Assembly: GCF_014655295.1 (NCBI RefSeq)
Contig: NZ_BNBI01000018.1
Coordinates: forward strand, 62,001-126,000
DNA length: 64,000 bases
Source of the DNA: Streptomyces fumanus
Lineage (GTDB): Bacteria; Actinomycetota; Actinomycetes; Streptomycetales; Streptomycetaceae
Reading direction: 5' to 3'
Of this stretch, positions 40,002 through 48,932 are shown in pieces; the stretch's first letter is position 1, and every line of letters starts with the position of its first letter. Position numbers and translations under genes: made by a program. Below the pieces are notes generated by a model that saw only the letters and a program-made list of their open reading frames with translations, did not search any database and was not told the DNA's origin.

Positions 40002-40547
40002 TCACGCCTCCGCGGCTTCCCGCAGCCGGGCGAACTCCTCCGCCATGGTCTGCGCCGTCCAGTGCGCGTTCAGGCCGCTGGGGTTGGGCAGCACCCACAC
40101 ACGTGTGTCGCCGATCCGCCGTTCCTGCGGCCCCACCTGGGCCTTGCGGTCGTCGAAGGCGGCGCGGTAGGCGGTGACGCCGACGACCGCGAGCCAGCGC
40201 GGCCGCAGCCGGGCCACCTTCAGGGCGAGCTGCCGGCCGCCCTCCCGGTACTCCTCGGCGGTCAGCTCGTCGGCCCGCGCGCTGGCCCGCGCCACGACGT
40301 TGGTGATGCCGAGCCCGTAGGACAGCAGTTCCTCCTGCTCGGACGGCTTGAGCAGACGGGGGGTGAACCCGGACCGGTGCAGCACCGGCCAGAAGCGGTT
40401 GCCGGGGCGGGCGAAGTGGTGGCCCGTCGCGGCCGACAGCAGACCGGGGTTGATGCCGCAGAACAGCACCCGGAGGCCGTCCGCGACGACGTCCGGCAGC
40501 AGCCGGTCGCGGGCGGCCTCCAGTTCGGCGGGGGTGAAGCGGGGCAT
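40002..40547 (-). CDS. mug: G/U mismatch-specific uracil DNA glycosylase (Mug/TDG family)
   Basis: This 181-residue protein has the Mug signatures: FCGINPGLLSAATGHHFARPGNRFW (GINPG at about 31-35; PGNRFW), TNVVARASARADEL and the C-terminal VLPNPSGLNAHW. Asn of GINPG is the catalytic position in Mug. It excises uracil or thymine from G mismatches in base-excision repair. Length is normal for Mug. It lies 14 bp after purB on the same strand and is likely co-transcribed with it. Confidence 0.92.
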   Translation of the reverse strand: MPRFTPAELEAARDRLLPDVVADGLRVLFCGINPGLLSAATGHHFARPGNRFWPVLHRSGFTPRLLKPSEQEELLSYGLGITNVVARASARADELTAEEYREGGRQLALKVARLRPRWLAVVGVTAYRAAFDDRKAQVGPQERRIGDTRVWVLPNPSGLNAHWTAQTMAEEFARLREAAEA

Positions 40548-40561
40548 GGCGGGCCGGGGCG

Positions 40562-42004
40562 TCAGAGGATCGCGCCGGGCGCGTAACCGGCCGCCTCGGG
40601 GTGCTGCTTGACGATCTCCTCGACGCGGGCCACCACGGCGGCCACCTGGTCGGCGGCGGCGCCCGTGAAGGACAGCTTGTCGGCCATCAGGGCGTCCAGC
40701 TCGGCCCGGTCCAGCGGCAGCCGCTCGTCGGCGGCGAACTTGTCGAGCAGGTCGTTGCGCTCGGCGCCCCGCTCCCGCATCGCCAGCGCGGTCGCCACGG
40801 CGTGCTCCTTGATCGCCTCGTGCGCGGTCTCCCGGCCGACGCCCGCGCGGACCGCGCCCATCAGCACCTTGGTGGTGGCGAGGAACGGCAGATAGCGGTC
40901 CAGCTCCCGGGCGACGACGGCGGGGAACGCGCCGAACTCGTCGAGCACGGTCAGGAACGTCTCCAGCAGCCCGTCCAGCGCGAAGAACGCGTCGGGCAGC
41001 GCCACCCGGCGCACCACCGAGCAGGAGACGTCGCCCTCGTTCCACTGGTCGCCCGCCAGCTCGCCGGTCATCGAGGCGTAGCCGCGCAGGATCACCATCA
41101 GGCCGTTGACGCGCTCGCAGGAGCGGGTGTTCATCTTGTGCGGCATCGCCGAGGAGCCGACCTGACCCGGCTTGAAGCCCTCGGTGACCAGCTCGTGCCC
41201 GGCCATCAGCCGGATCGTCTTGGCCAGCGAGGAGGGGGCCGCCGCCACCTGCACCAGCGCGGTGACCACCTCGTAGTCCAGCGAGCGCGGGTAGACCTGG
41301 CCGACGGAGGTGAACGCCTGCCCGAAGCCGAGGTGCCCGGCGATCCGCCGCTCCAGCTCCGCGAGCTTGTCCGCGTCACCGCCGAGCAGGTCCAGCATGT
41401 CCTGGGCGGTGCCGACCGGCCCCTTGACGCCGCGCAGCGGGTAGCGGCCGAGCAGCTCCTCGACCCGGGCGTAGGCGACCAGCAGCTCGTCGGCGGCGGT
41501 GGCGAAGCGCTTGCCCAGCGTGGTGGCCTGCGCCGCGACATTGTGCGAGCGGCCGGCCATGACCAGCTCGGCGTACTCCCCGGCCAGCTTGCCCAGGCGG
41601 GCCAGGACGGCGACGGCGCGGTCCCGCACCAGCTCCAGGGAGAGCCGGATCTGAAGCTGCTCGACGTTCTCCGTCAGGTCCCGGGAGGTCATGCCCTTGT
41701 GCACGTGCTCCTGCCCGGCGAGGGCGTTGAACTCCTCGATCCGCGCCTTCACGTCGTGCCGGGTGACCTTCTCGCGCTCGGCGATCGACGCGAGGTCGAC
41801 CTGGTCCAGGACGCGCTCGTAGGCGGCGATCGCCTCGTCGGGCACCTCGATGCCGAGGTCCTTCTGCGCCCGCAGCACGGCGAGCCAGAGCTGCCGCTCC
41901 AGTCTCACCTTCTGCTCGGGCGACCAGAGGACGGCCAGTTCGGCGGAGGCGTAGCGTCCGGCGAGGACGTTGGGGATGCGGGGCTTGGCGGGAGCGGAAG
42001 TCAC
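40562..42004 (-). CDS. purB: Adenylosuccinate lyase
   Basis: PurB cleaves SAICAR and adenylosuccinate in purine synthesis. This 480-residue protein carries the superfamily signature as GSSAMPHKMNTRS around residue 286 and the N-terminal PNVLAGRYASAELAVLW. Further conserved spans are RSHNVAAQATTLGKR (catalytic His) and MTSRDLTENVEQLQ. The length is typical of actinobacterial PurB. The ATG at 42004 leads to the expected MTSAPAKPRIPN start. The next gene on this strand upstream is the SGNH hydrolase, 79 bp away. Confidence 0.96.
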   Translation of the reverse strand: MTSAPAKPRIPNVLAGRYASAELAVLWSPEQKVRLERQLWLAVLRAQKDLGIEVPDEAIAAYERVLDQVDLASIAEREKVTRHDVKARIEEFNALAGQEHVHKGMTSRDLTENVEQLQIRLSLELVRDRAVAVLARLGKLAGEYAELVMAGRSHNVAAQATTLGKRFATAADELLVAYARVEELLGRYPLRGVKGPVGTAQDMLDLLGGDADKLAELERRIAGHLGFGQAFTSVGQVYPRSLDYEVVTALVQVAAAPSSLAKTIRLMAGHELVTEGFKPGQVGSSAMPHKMNTRSCERVNGLMVILRGYASMTGELAGDQWNEGDVSCSVVRRVALPDAFFALDGLLETFLTVLDEFGAFPAVVARELDRYLPFLATTKVLMGAVRAGVGRETAHEAIKEHAVATALAMRERGAERNDLLDKFAADERLPLDRAELDALMADKLSFTGAAADQVAAVVARVEEIVKQHPEAAGYAPGAIL

Positions 42005-42083
42005 GGATACGGATTCTACTGGCGATTCGTGCAGGCCGGCGCCGAGGGGGGAGCTGGAGGAACCTACGAGGGCGGCGCCGGGA

Positions 42084-42866
42084 TCACCCCAGGGGGCCGT
42101 CGTAGGGCAGCAGCTCCGGCCGCTTGGGCGGGCGGCCGTCGCCGGAGGAGCGGCCGGTCAGCCGGCGGCCGATCCAGGGCAGCAGGTGCTGCCGGGCGAA
42201 CTGGAGGTCGGCGGCCCGGCGCAGCACCCAGCCCGGCGGCAGCGCGGTCGGCAGCGGGACGTGCCACTCCGGGTCCTCGGCCTCGTACCCGAGCGTCTGC
42301 CACACCGCCTCGGCGACCCGCCGGTGCCCCTCGGCGGTCAGGTGCAGCCGGTCCACGTCCCACAGCCGCGGATCGGCCAGCGCGGGCGCCCCGTACAGGT
42401 CGACGACGACGGCGCCGTGCCGGGCGGCGAGGTCGTCGATGCAGGCGAACAGCGCCTCCATGCGGGGCCGGAACCGCTCCAGGACCGGGCCCCGGCGGCC
42501 GGGGCTGCGCATCAGCACCAGTTGCTTGCAGTTCGGGGCCAGCCGCTCCACCGCCTCGGTGAGCAGACCGCGCACCCGGCCCATGTCGCACTTGGGCCGC
42601 AGGGTGTCGTTGAGCCCGCCGACCAGGGTGATCACGTCCGCGCCCAGCGCCGCGGCCACGTCCACCTGCTCGTCGACGATCTGCCCGATCAGCTTGCCGC
42701 GCACGGCGAGGTTGGCGTACCGGAATCCGGGGGTGCGGGCGGCCATCCGGGCGGCGAGCAGATCCGCCCAGCCCCGGTAGGAGCCGTCGGGCAGCAGGTC
42801 CGACATGCCCTCGGTGAAGGAGTCGCCGACCGCGACCAGGCTGGTGTACGTGGGGTTCTTCTGCAT
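42084..42866 (-). CDS. SGNH/GDSL-type hydrolase
   Basis: This 260-residue hydrolase has the GDS block VAVGDSFTEGMSD (catalytic Ser), NLAVRGK (Gly block), VGGLNDTLRP (Asn block) and VDRLHLTAEGH (Asp-His pair). No signal peptide is visible, so it is probably cytoplasmic. Esterase or lipase-like activity on an unknown substrate. ATG 42866 gives the N-terminus MQKNPTYTS, which I recall as the Streptomyces form; a GTG at 42893 would add nine residues. It precedes purB on the same strand. Confidence 0.92.
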   Translation of the reverse strand: MQKNPTYTSLVAVGDSFTEGMSDLLPDGSYRGWADLLAARMAARTPGFRYANLAVRGKLIGQIVDEQVDVAAALGADVITLVGGLNDTLRPKCDMGRVRGLLTEAVERLAPNCKQLVLMRSPGRRGPVLERFRPRMEALFACIDDLAARHGAVVVDLYGAPALADPRLWDVDRLHLTAEGHRRVAEAVWQTLGYEAEDPEWHVPLPTALPPGWVLRRAADLQFARQHLLPWIGRRLTGRSSGDGRPPKRPELLPYDGPLG

Positions 42867-42932
42867 GGCGACAGCGATGGTATCCCGGGGCACCCGATCG
42901 CATACCAGCCGGTCGGTGACCCGGCCGCCGGG

Positions 42933-43946
42933 TCAGGGCAGCCGGCCGAACAGCTCCCGCAGCACGTCCTCCATGGTCACCAGCCCCGCCAGCCTGCCGT
43001 CCGCGCCGAGCACGGCGGCCACGTGGGTGCGGCTCCGGCGCATCGCGGTCAGCACGTCGTCGAGCGGTGTGCCCTCCCGCACCCGGGCGATCGGCCGCAT
43101 GTCCCGCAGGGTGAACGGCGCCTCGCGCGGCGAGGCGTCCAGGGCGTCCTTCACATGGAGGTAGCCGACGATCCGCCGCCCGTCGTCCACCACCGGGAAC
43201 CGGGAGAACCCGGACTCGGCGGAGAGCCGCTCCAACTGCTCCGGGGTGATGCCCACGCGCGCGTGCACCACGCGTTCCAGCGGCAGCACCACGTCCCGCA
43301 CCGGCCGCCGCCCCAGCTCCAGGGCGTCGTGCAGCCGCTCCTGGGCGCGGTCGTCGATGAGCCCGGCTTCCCCGGCGTCCTTGACGATCTCGGCCAGCTC
43401 CGCGTCGGTGAACGTCGCCGCCACCTCGTTCTTCGCCTCCACCCGGAGCAGCTTCAGCAGGGCGTTGGCGACGGCGTTCACCGTGAAGATCACCGGGCGC
43501 AGCGCCCGCGACAGCGCCACCAGCGGCGGCCCGAGCAGCAGCGCGCTGCGCACCGGCTCGGCCAGCGCGATGTTCTTCGGCACCATCTCGCCCAGCAGCA
43601 TGTGCAGATACGTGGCCAGGGTCAGCGCGATCACGAAGGAGACCGCGTGGCCCGCGCCGGACGGCACGCCCACCGCGTGGAAGACCGGCTCCAGCAGGTG
43701 CGCGATGGCCGGTTCGGCGACGATGCCCAGCACCAGGGTGCACAGCGTGATGCCCAACTGGGCGGCGGCCAGCAGCGCGGAGACGTGCTCCAGCCCCCAC
43801 AGCACGCTCCGCGCCCGCCGGTCGCCCTCGTCGGCGTACGGCTCGACCTGGCTGCGGCGGACCGAGATCAGCGCGAACTCGGCGCCCACGAAGAAGGCGT
43901 TGACGACCAGCGTCAGCAGGCCGATCAGCAGTTGTACGGCGGTCAC
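42933..43946 (-). CDS. CNNM/CorC-type hemolysin family protein (short partner)
   Basis: This 337-residue protein has an N-terminal DUF21/CNNM membrane domain with four hydrophobic segments (VQLLIGLLTLVVNAFFVGAEFALISVRR core: NAFFVGAEFAL) and two CBS domains (PLERVVHARVG; GFSRFPVVDDGRRIVGYLHVKD). CNNM proteins are Mg2+ or other ion transporters or regulators. It lacks the long CorC_HlyC C-terminal domain of its neighbour. The stop of the upstream partner overlaps its ATG by 4 bp, so the two are co-translated. Confidence 0.93.
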   Translation of the reverse strand: MTAVQLLIGLLTLVVNAFFVGAEFALISVRRSQVEPYADEGDRRARSVLWGLEHVSALLAAAQLGITLCTLVLGIVAEPAIAHLLEPVFHAVGVPSGAGHAVSFVIALTLATYLHMLLGEMVPKNIALAEPVRSALLLGPPLVALSRALRPVIFTVNAVANALLKLLRVEAKNEVAATFTDAELAEIVKDAGEAGLIDDRAQERLHDALELGRRPVRDVVLPLERVVHARVGITPEQLERLSAESGFSRFPVVDDGRRIVGYLHVKDALDASPREAPFTLRDMRPIARVREGTPLDDVLTAMRRSRTHVAAVLGADGRLAGLVTMEDVLRELFGRLP

Positions 43947-45289
43947 CGCCCGGCCTCCTCGTCCCCGGCGGCGGGCCGCCGGTCGTCCAGCGGGGCGTGC
44001 AGCAGCACCCGGGCGGCCCGGTGGCCGGTGGCGTCCACGACGTCCAGCCGCCAGCCCGCCACCCGGACGATGTCACCGGCCTCCGGGATCCGGCCCAGCC
44101 CCGCCGCGACCAGCCCCGCCAGCGTCTCGTACGGCCCCTCCGGCGCCCGCAGCCCGAGGCGCGCGAGCCGGTCCAGCCGGGCCGAGCCGTCCGCCCGGTA
44201 CAGGGCGCGGCCCAGCTCGTCGGTGCCGGCCGGGGCCAGCTCGGGCGTCTCGTGCGGGTCGTGCTCGTCGCGGACCTCGCCGACCACCTCCTCCACGATG
44301 TCCTCCAGCGTGGCCACGCCCGCCGTCCCGCCGTACTCGTCGATCACCACGGCCATGGTGCGCCGCCCGGAGAGCCGGTCCAGCAGCCGGTCGACGGTGA
44401 GCGTGGCCGGCACCAGCAGCGGCTCGCGCATCAGATCGGCGACGGGGACGTGCGGCCGGCGCCCGGCGGGCACGGCCAGGACGTCCTTGATGTGCGCGGT
44501 GCCCACCACCGCGTCCAGGCTGTCCCGGTAGACGGGGAACCGGGACAGCCCGGTCGCCCGGGTCGCGTTCGCCACGTCCTCGCAGGTCGCCCGGGACTCC
44601 AGGGCGATCACCTGCACGCGCGGGGTCATCACGTTCTCCGCGGTCAGGTCGGCCAGGTTCAGCGTCCGGACGAACAGCTCGGCGGTGTCCGCCTCCAGGG
44701 CGCCCTCCTTGGCGGAGTGCCGGGCCAGCGCCGCCAGCTCCTGCGGCCCCCGCGCGGAGGCCAGCTCCTCGGCGGGCTCCACGCCGAGCCGGCGCACCAC
44801 ACGGTTGGCCGTGTTGTTGAGATGGGTGATGAAGGGCCGGAAGGCGGCGCTGAACCAGCGCTGGGGCGTGGCCACCCGCCGGGCCACCGCGAGCGGCGAG
44901 GAGATCGCCCAGTTCTTCGGCACCAGCTCGCCGACCACCATCAGCACCACCGTCGACAGGGCGGTGCCCAGCACCAGCGCGATCGAGGAGGCCGTCGACG
45001 GGGACGCGCCGAGGGCCCGCAGCGGGCCCGCGAGCAGCGCGGCGACCGAGGGCTCGGCCAGCATGCCGACCACCAGGTTGGTGACCGTGATGCCGAGCTG
45101 CGCCCCGGAGAGCTGGAACGTCAGGTTGCGTACGGCCTTCAGGGCGCCGGCCGCCCCGCGCTCCCCGCGCGCCGCGGCCCGCTCCAGCTCACCGCGTTCG
45201 ACGGTGGTCAGGGAGAACTCGGCCGCGACGAAGGCGCCGCAGGCCAGCGAGAGCAGGACGGCCACCAGCAGCAGGAGCACTTCGGTCAT
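43943..45289 (-). CDS. CNNM/CorC hemolysin family protein (long partner)
   Basis: This 448-residue protein has the same DUF21 membrane domain (ACGAFVAAEFSLTTVERGEL), two CBS domains (RVQVIALESR..., FPVYRDSLDAVVGTAHIKD) and a C-terminal transporter-associated CorC_HlyC domain (ARLDRLARLGL ... RIPEAGDIVRVAGWRLDVVDATGHRAARVLL as markers). Acidic region VIDEYGGTAGVATLEDIVEEVVGE is typical. It leads a two-gene operon with the shorter homologue. Duplication of CNNM genes in tandem is usual in Streptomyces. Confidence 0.94.
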   Translation of the reverse strand: MTEVLLLLVAVLLSLACGAFVAAEFSLTTVERGELERAAARGERGAAGALKAVRNLTFQLSGAQLGITVTNLVVGMLAEPSVAALLAGPLRALGASPSTASSIALVLGTALSTVVLMVVGELVPKNWAISSPLAVARRVATPQRWFSAAFRPFITHLNNTANRVVRRLGVEPAEELASARGPQELAALARHSAKEGALEADTAELFVRTLNLADLTAENVMTPRVQVIALESRATCEDVANATRATGLSRFPVYRDSLDAVVGTAHIKDVLAVPAGRRPHVPVADLMREPLLVPATLTVDRLLDRLSGRRTMAVVIDEYGGTAGVATLEDIVEEVVGEVRDEHDPHETPELAPAGTDELGRALYRADGSARLDRLARLGLRAPEGPYETLAGLVAAGLGRIPEAGDIVRVAGWRLDVVDATGHRAARVLLHAPLDDRRPAAGDEEAGR

Positions 45290-45412
45290 CGGGTCACCTC
45301 CGTCCCATGATCGGCCAGGACGGGGCGGTACGCGCGTCGTCGCATGCCGTGCGGTTCACCGGTCATGGTCCGCCAAGTCGCCCGCGCCGGGTAAACGATC
45401 GGCAAAGAACGG

Positions 45413-45835
45413 TCAGGTGAGGTGCTTCACCCAGCGCCGCCACCGTTCCTCGGGCCGGTACCCGGCGGCCCGCCAGGCGTGCTGCGCCCGCTCGTTGCGG
45501 ACCAGCACCATCGCGTCGCCGCGCCGCCCGCCGAGCGCCACGAACCGTTCCTCGGCGGCGGCGAGCAGCGCCGAGGCGATGCCCCGGCGCCGGTGGTCCG
45601 GATGGACCGCGAGCCGGTACAGATGGCAGCGCCAGCCGTCGAACCCGGCGATCACCGTGCCGACCAGCGTGCCGTCCCGCTCCCCGAGGAGCAGCGCCCC
45701 GGGGTCGCGGGCGACCAGGTGCTCCACCCCGCTCCGGTCGTCGCTGATGCTCGTGCCCTCGGCGGCCACCTTCCAGAAGGCCAGCACATCGTCCAGGTCG
45801 TCGGGCGTCGCGGCCCGTATCCGCAGGTCGGTCAT
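45413..45835 (-). CDS. GNAT family N-acetyltransferase
   Basis: This 140-residue single-domain GNAT has LRIRAATPDDLDDVLAFW at the start, HLYRLAVHPDHRRRGIASALLAAAE (acetyl-CoA site RRRGIA, motif A) and LVRNERAQHAWRAAGYRPEERW (motif B). Substrate unknown. Single gene; the gap of 123 bp to the CNNM start has no other feature that I recognise. Confidence 0.92.
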   Translation of the reverse strand: MTDLRIRAATPDDLDDVLAFWKVAAEGTSISDDRSGVEHLVARDPGALLLGERDGTLVGTVIAGFDGWRCHLYRLAVHPDHRRRGIASALLAAAEERFVALGGRRGDAMVLVRNERAQHAWRAAGYRPEERWRRWVKHLT

Positions 45836-45918
45836 GCGGCGACCTCACCACACCCGCCGCCGGACGGCACCGGAATTCCGCGATCCGGACGGCCCGCCGG
45901 CCGGGCGGCCCGGCCGGC

Positions 45919-46809
45919 TCACCGGCCGCGCAGCTCGGCCAGCACCGGCGCGAACGCCTCCATGGACGGCTCCAGCACGGTCAGGTACGAGAACCCGTAC
46001 CGCTCGCGCTGGGCCAGCACCTGGTCGACGATCCGGTCCAGCGGTCCGGCGAGCAGCAGCGGCAGGTCGAGGATCTGCTCCACGGTGGAGCCGGGGAGCT
46101 GCTCGGTCAGCGGCCGGGCGACGGCCTCGCGGTCGTCGGTGACGGCCACCATCTGGATGAGCAGATTGAGCTCCGCCTCCTCCGCGCGGCCGGCGGCCAG
46201 CTCCCGGTACCGGGCGACCCGTTCGTCCAGTTCCCCGGCGGAGATCGGCACCAACTGCCCGGTGGTGCTGCCCGGCACCGAGCGGGCGCCGGTGAAGGCC
46301 GCGATGTCGGCGTGCTCGGCGGCCAGCCGCAGCACCCGGTCGCCGTTGCCGCCGATCATCAGCGGCACCCGGGGTTCCTGCGCGGGCCGCGGCCGGTGCT
46401 CGGGGGAGTCCAGCAGCTCGCGCAGTTCCTCGACCGTGCGCCGCAGCCGGTCCACCCGCTCGCCCGGCGATCCGAACGGCAGCCCCGCCGCGGTGTGCTC
46501 GGCCGCCACGTACCCGGTGCCGAGCCCCACCTCCAGCCGTCCGCCGGTCAGCGCGTCGGTCGTGGCGACCTCGCGGGCCAGCAGCGCCGGGTTCCAGAAG
46601 GCGGCGTTGAGCACGAACGTGCCCAGCCGGACCCGCTCGGTCACCCCGGCCGCCGCGACCAGCGCCGGGAACGGGGCGACCATGCCGAGGTGGTCGGGGA
46701 CCAGGATCACGTCGTAGCCCAGTTCCTCGGCCCGGCGGCACTTGGCCTGCCACTCCTCCAGGGGCGCGGGGACGGTCAGGTTCACGCCGAAGCGGAACGG
46801 ACGGGACAT
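45919..46809 (-). CDS. LLM-class F420-dependent oxidoreductase (luciferase-like)
   Basis: This 296-residue protein matches TIGR03621-type actinobacterial LLM proteins, which are predicted to use F420: FRFGVNLTVPAPLEEWQAKCRRAEELGYDVILVPDHLG (N-terminal barrel strand), RVRLGTFVLNAAFWNPALLARE, GRLEVGLGTGYVAAEH and PLMIGGNGDRVLRLAAEHAD are all hallmarks. Reaction: probably F420H2-dependent hydride transfer to an unknown substrate. ATG 46809 follows GAAGGGAG. The gene stands 74 bp upstream of the GNAT gene on the same strand. The gap of 124 bp to bioD on the 5' side probably contains its promoter. Confidence 0.92.
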   Translation of the reverse strand: MSRPFRFGVNLTVPAPLEEWQAKCRRAEELGYDVILVPDHLGMVAPFPALVAAAGVTERVRLGTFVLNAAFWNPALLAREVATTDALTGGRLEVGLGTGYVAAEHTAAGLPFGSPGERVDRLRRTVEELRELLDSPEHRPRPAQEPRVPLMIGGNGDRVLRLAAEHADIAAFTGARSVPGSTTGQLVPISAGELDERVARYRELAAGRAEEAELNLLIQMVAVTDDREAVARPLTEQLPGSTVEQILDLPLLLAGPLDRIVDQVLAQRERYGFSYLTVLEPSMEAFAPVLAELRGR

Positions 46810-46933
46810 GCGGACTCCCTTCGCGAGCACGCCAGTTGGGTTGCCGTCCGCGATTCCATCACCCGGCCGGGAGGCCCGCCAGCGTATTCGCCGACGGGCC
46901 CGCCCGGCCCCCGTGTCCCGGACGCCCAGCCCC

Positions 46934-47650
46934 TCACGGCGACTGGCGGACCGTGAACGTCTCCGCGTCCCAGGTGCCGTGCAGGCGCGGGGCGAGCCAC
47001 CGCGGGGCCGTGGCCCGGAAGGCGGCCGGGGCGAGGCCGGACGCCCCGGCGGGCAGCGCGCCGAGCAGCGGGGCACCGGCCACGTCCGGCAGGTCGGCCA
47101 CATTGCAGCGGGCGGCCAGGTCCGGACGCTCGGGCCAGCTCCCGATCACCACACCGAGCAGCTCGATCCCCCGGGCAGCGAGTTCACGCGCCGTCAGCTC
47201 CGTGGTGTTCAGCGTGCCCAGCCCCGCCGCCGCCACCACCAGCACCGGCGCCCGGAGCAGCGCGGCGGCGTCGGCCAGGGTGCCGCCCGCCGCGTCGTAC
47301 CGTACGAGCAGCCCGCCCGCGCCCTCGACCAGGACCAGGTCGTGCTCGGTGGCCAGTTTGGCCGCGGTCTCCGCCACCTGGTCCGGGCGTACCGGCGCCC
47401 GCCCGGCCCGCCGTGCGGCCGTGGCCGGCGCCAGCGGCTCCGGATAGCGGTCGACCTCCACGGCCGTCACCGCGCCCGCGAGCCGCGCGACCTCCTGGGC
47501 GTCCCCGGGCTCGTCCGGCGCCACCCCGGTCTGCGCGGCCTTCAGCACGGCCACCGACCGGCCGGCCGCCAGCGCGCTCGCCGCGACGGCGGCGGTCACC
47601 ACCGTCTTGCCGACCTCGGTGCCCGTCCCCGTGATCACCACGACCGTCAT
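46934..47650 (-). CDS. bioD: Dethiobiotin synthetase
   Basis: BioD forms the ureido ring of dethiobiotin from DAPA, CO2 and ATP. This 238-residue protein has the P-loop GTGTEVGKT (residues 7-15), the LKAAQTG substrate lysine span (KAAQTG), and VEGAGGLLVR, the conserved catalytic E-G-A-G-G motif. Length is typical. The gene begins 1 bp after the bioA stop, so translation is coupled: the leftward operon order is bioB, bioA, bioD. Confidence 0.95.
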   Translation of the reverse strand: MTVVVITGTGTEVGKTVVTAAVAASALAAGRSVAVLKAAQTGVAPDEPGDAQEVARLAGAVTAVEVDRYPEPLAPATAARRAGRAPVRPDQVAETAAKLATEHDLVLVEGAGGLLVRYDAAGGTLADAAALLRAPVLVVAAAGLGTLNTTELTARELAARGIELLGVVIGSWPERPDLAARCNVADLPDVAGAPLLGALPAGASGLAPAAFRATAPRWLAPRLHGTWDAETFTVRQSP

Positions 47651-47651
47651 G

Positions 47652-48932
47652 TCATCCCTCCCGCGCCGCGGCGCACACCGCGCGCCCGATCCGCGCCACG
47701 TCCGTGTCCCCGGTGACGTACGGCGGCATGGTGTAGACCAGATCGCGGAACGGCCGCAGCCACACGCCCTCGCGTACCGCCGCGGCCGTCGCCGCCCGCA
47801 GGTCGACGGGGTGGTCGAGCTGCACCACCCCGATGGCGCCGAGCACCCGTACGTCCCGTACGCCCGGGAGCCCGGCGGCGGGCGCCAGCCCGTCCCGCAG
47901 CCCCGCCTCGATCCGTTTCACCTCGGCCCGCCAGTCCTGGCCGAGCAGCAGCCCGATCGACGCGCACGCCACGGCCGCCGCCAGCGGATTGGCCATGAAC
48001 GTCGGCCCGTGCGCCAGCACCGGCACCTCGCCCCGGGAGATCCCCTCGGCCACCCGGGACGTGCACAGCGTCGCCGCCATCGTCAGATAGCCGCCGGTCA
48101 GCGCCTTGCCCACGCACATCACATCCGGCGTGACCGCCGCGTGCTCGGCCGCGAACAGCGCACCCGTCCGCCCGAACCCGGTCGCGATCTCGTCGAACAC
48201 CAGCAGCACGTCATGGGCGTCGCACGCCTCGCGCAGCACCCGCAGATACGCGGGGGAGTGGAACCGCATCCCGCCCGCTCCCTGCACCACCGGCTCCACG
48301 ATCACCGCGGCCAGCTCGTCGGCGTGCCGCCCGACCAGGGCCCGCAGATGCTCCGCGTACGCCTCCTCGTATCCGGCCGGGGGCGCGTCCGCGAACACCT
48401 GACGCGGCAGCGCCCCGCTCCACAGGCCGTGCATCCCGCCCTCCGGGTCGCACACCGACATCGGGTGCCAGGTGTCGCCGTGGTAGCCGCCGCGCCAGGT
48501 CAGCAGCCGCCGCTTGCCGGGCCGGCCGAGCGAACGCCAGTACTGGAGGCACATCTTGAGGGCGACCTCGACGGAGACCGACCCGGAGTCGGCGAGGAAG
48601 ACGTGCTCCAGGCCCTGCGGCGACATGTCGACAAGGAGCTTCGCCAGGCGTACGGCGGGTTCGTGGGTGAGCCCGCCGAACATCACGTGGCTCATCCGTG
48701 CCGTCTGCTCGCGCACGGCCTCGTTCAGCACCGGGTGGTTGTAGCCGTGGATCGCCGACCACCAGGACGACATGCCGTCGACCAGTTCGCCGCCGCCGTC
48801 CGCCAGGCGCAGCCGGACCCCGCTCGCCGAGGCGACGACGAGCGGGTCCTGGCGGCCGGGCATGGGCCCGTACGGATGCCAGACGTGCCGCCGGTCCAGC
48901 TCCAGCAGCTCCGGCACGCTCAGGTCAGGCAT
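47652..48932 (-). CDS. bioA: Adenosylmethionine-8-amino-7-oxononanoate aminotransferase
   Basis: BioA transfers the amine of SAM to KAPA to give DAPA. This 426-residue class III aminotransferase has HVWHPYGPM at the N-terminus (W-H-P-x), a substrate loop WWSAIHGYNHPVLNEA, GGYHGDTWHPMSVCDP, FDEIATGFGRTGALFA (PLP-binding) and the Schiff-base lysine in CVGKALTGGYLTMAAT. WHPYGP and HGDTWHPMS are BioA-specific. ATG 48932 overlaps the bioB stop by 8 bp. Longer readings in this frame upstream run into bioB and are not real. Confidence 0.95.
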   Translation of the reverse strand: MPDLSVPELLELDRRHVWHPYGPMPGRQDPLVVASASGVRLRLADGGGELVDGMSSWWSAIHGYNHPVLNEAVREQTARMSHVMFGGLTHEPAVRLAKLLVDMSPQGLEHVFLADSGSVSVEVALKMCLQYWRSLGRPGKRRLLTWRGGYHGDTWHPMSVCDPEGGMHGLWSGALPRQVFADAPPAGYEEAYAEHLRALVGRHADELAAVIVEPVVQGAGGMRFHSPAYLRVLREACDAHDVLLVFDEIATGFGRTGALFAAEHAAVTPDVMCVGKALTGGYLTMAATLCTSRVAEGISRGEVPVLAHGPTFMANPLAAAVACASIGLLLGQDWRAEVKRIEAGLRDGLAPAAGLPGVRDVRVLGAIGVVQLDHPVDLRAATAAAVREGVWLRPFRDLVYTMPPYVTGDTDVARIGRAVCAAAREG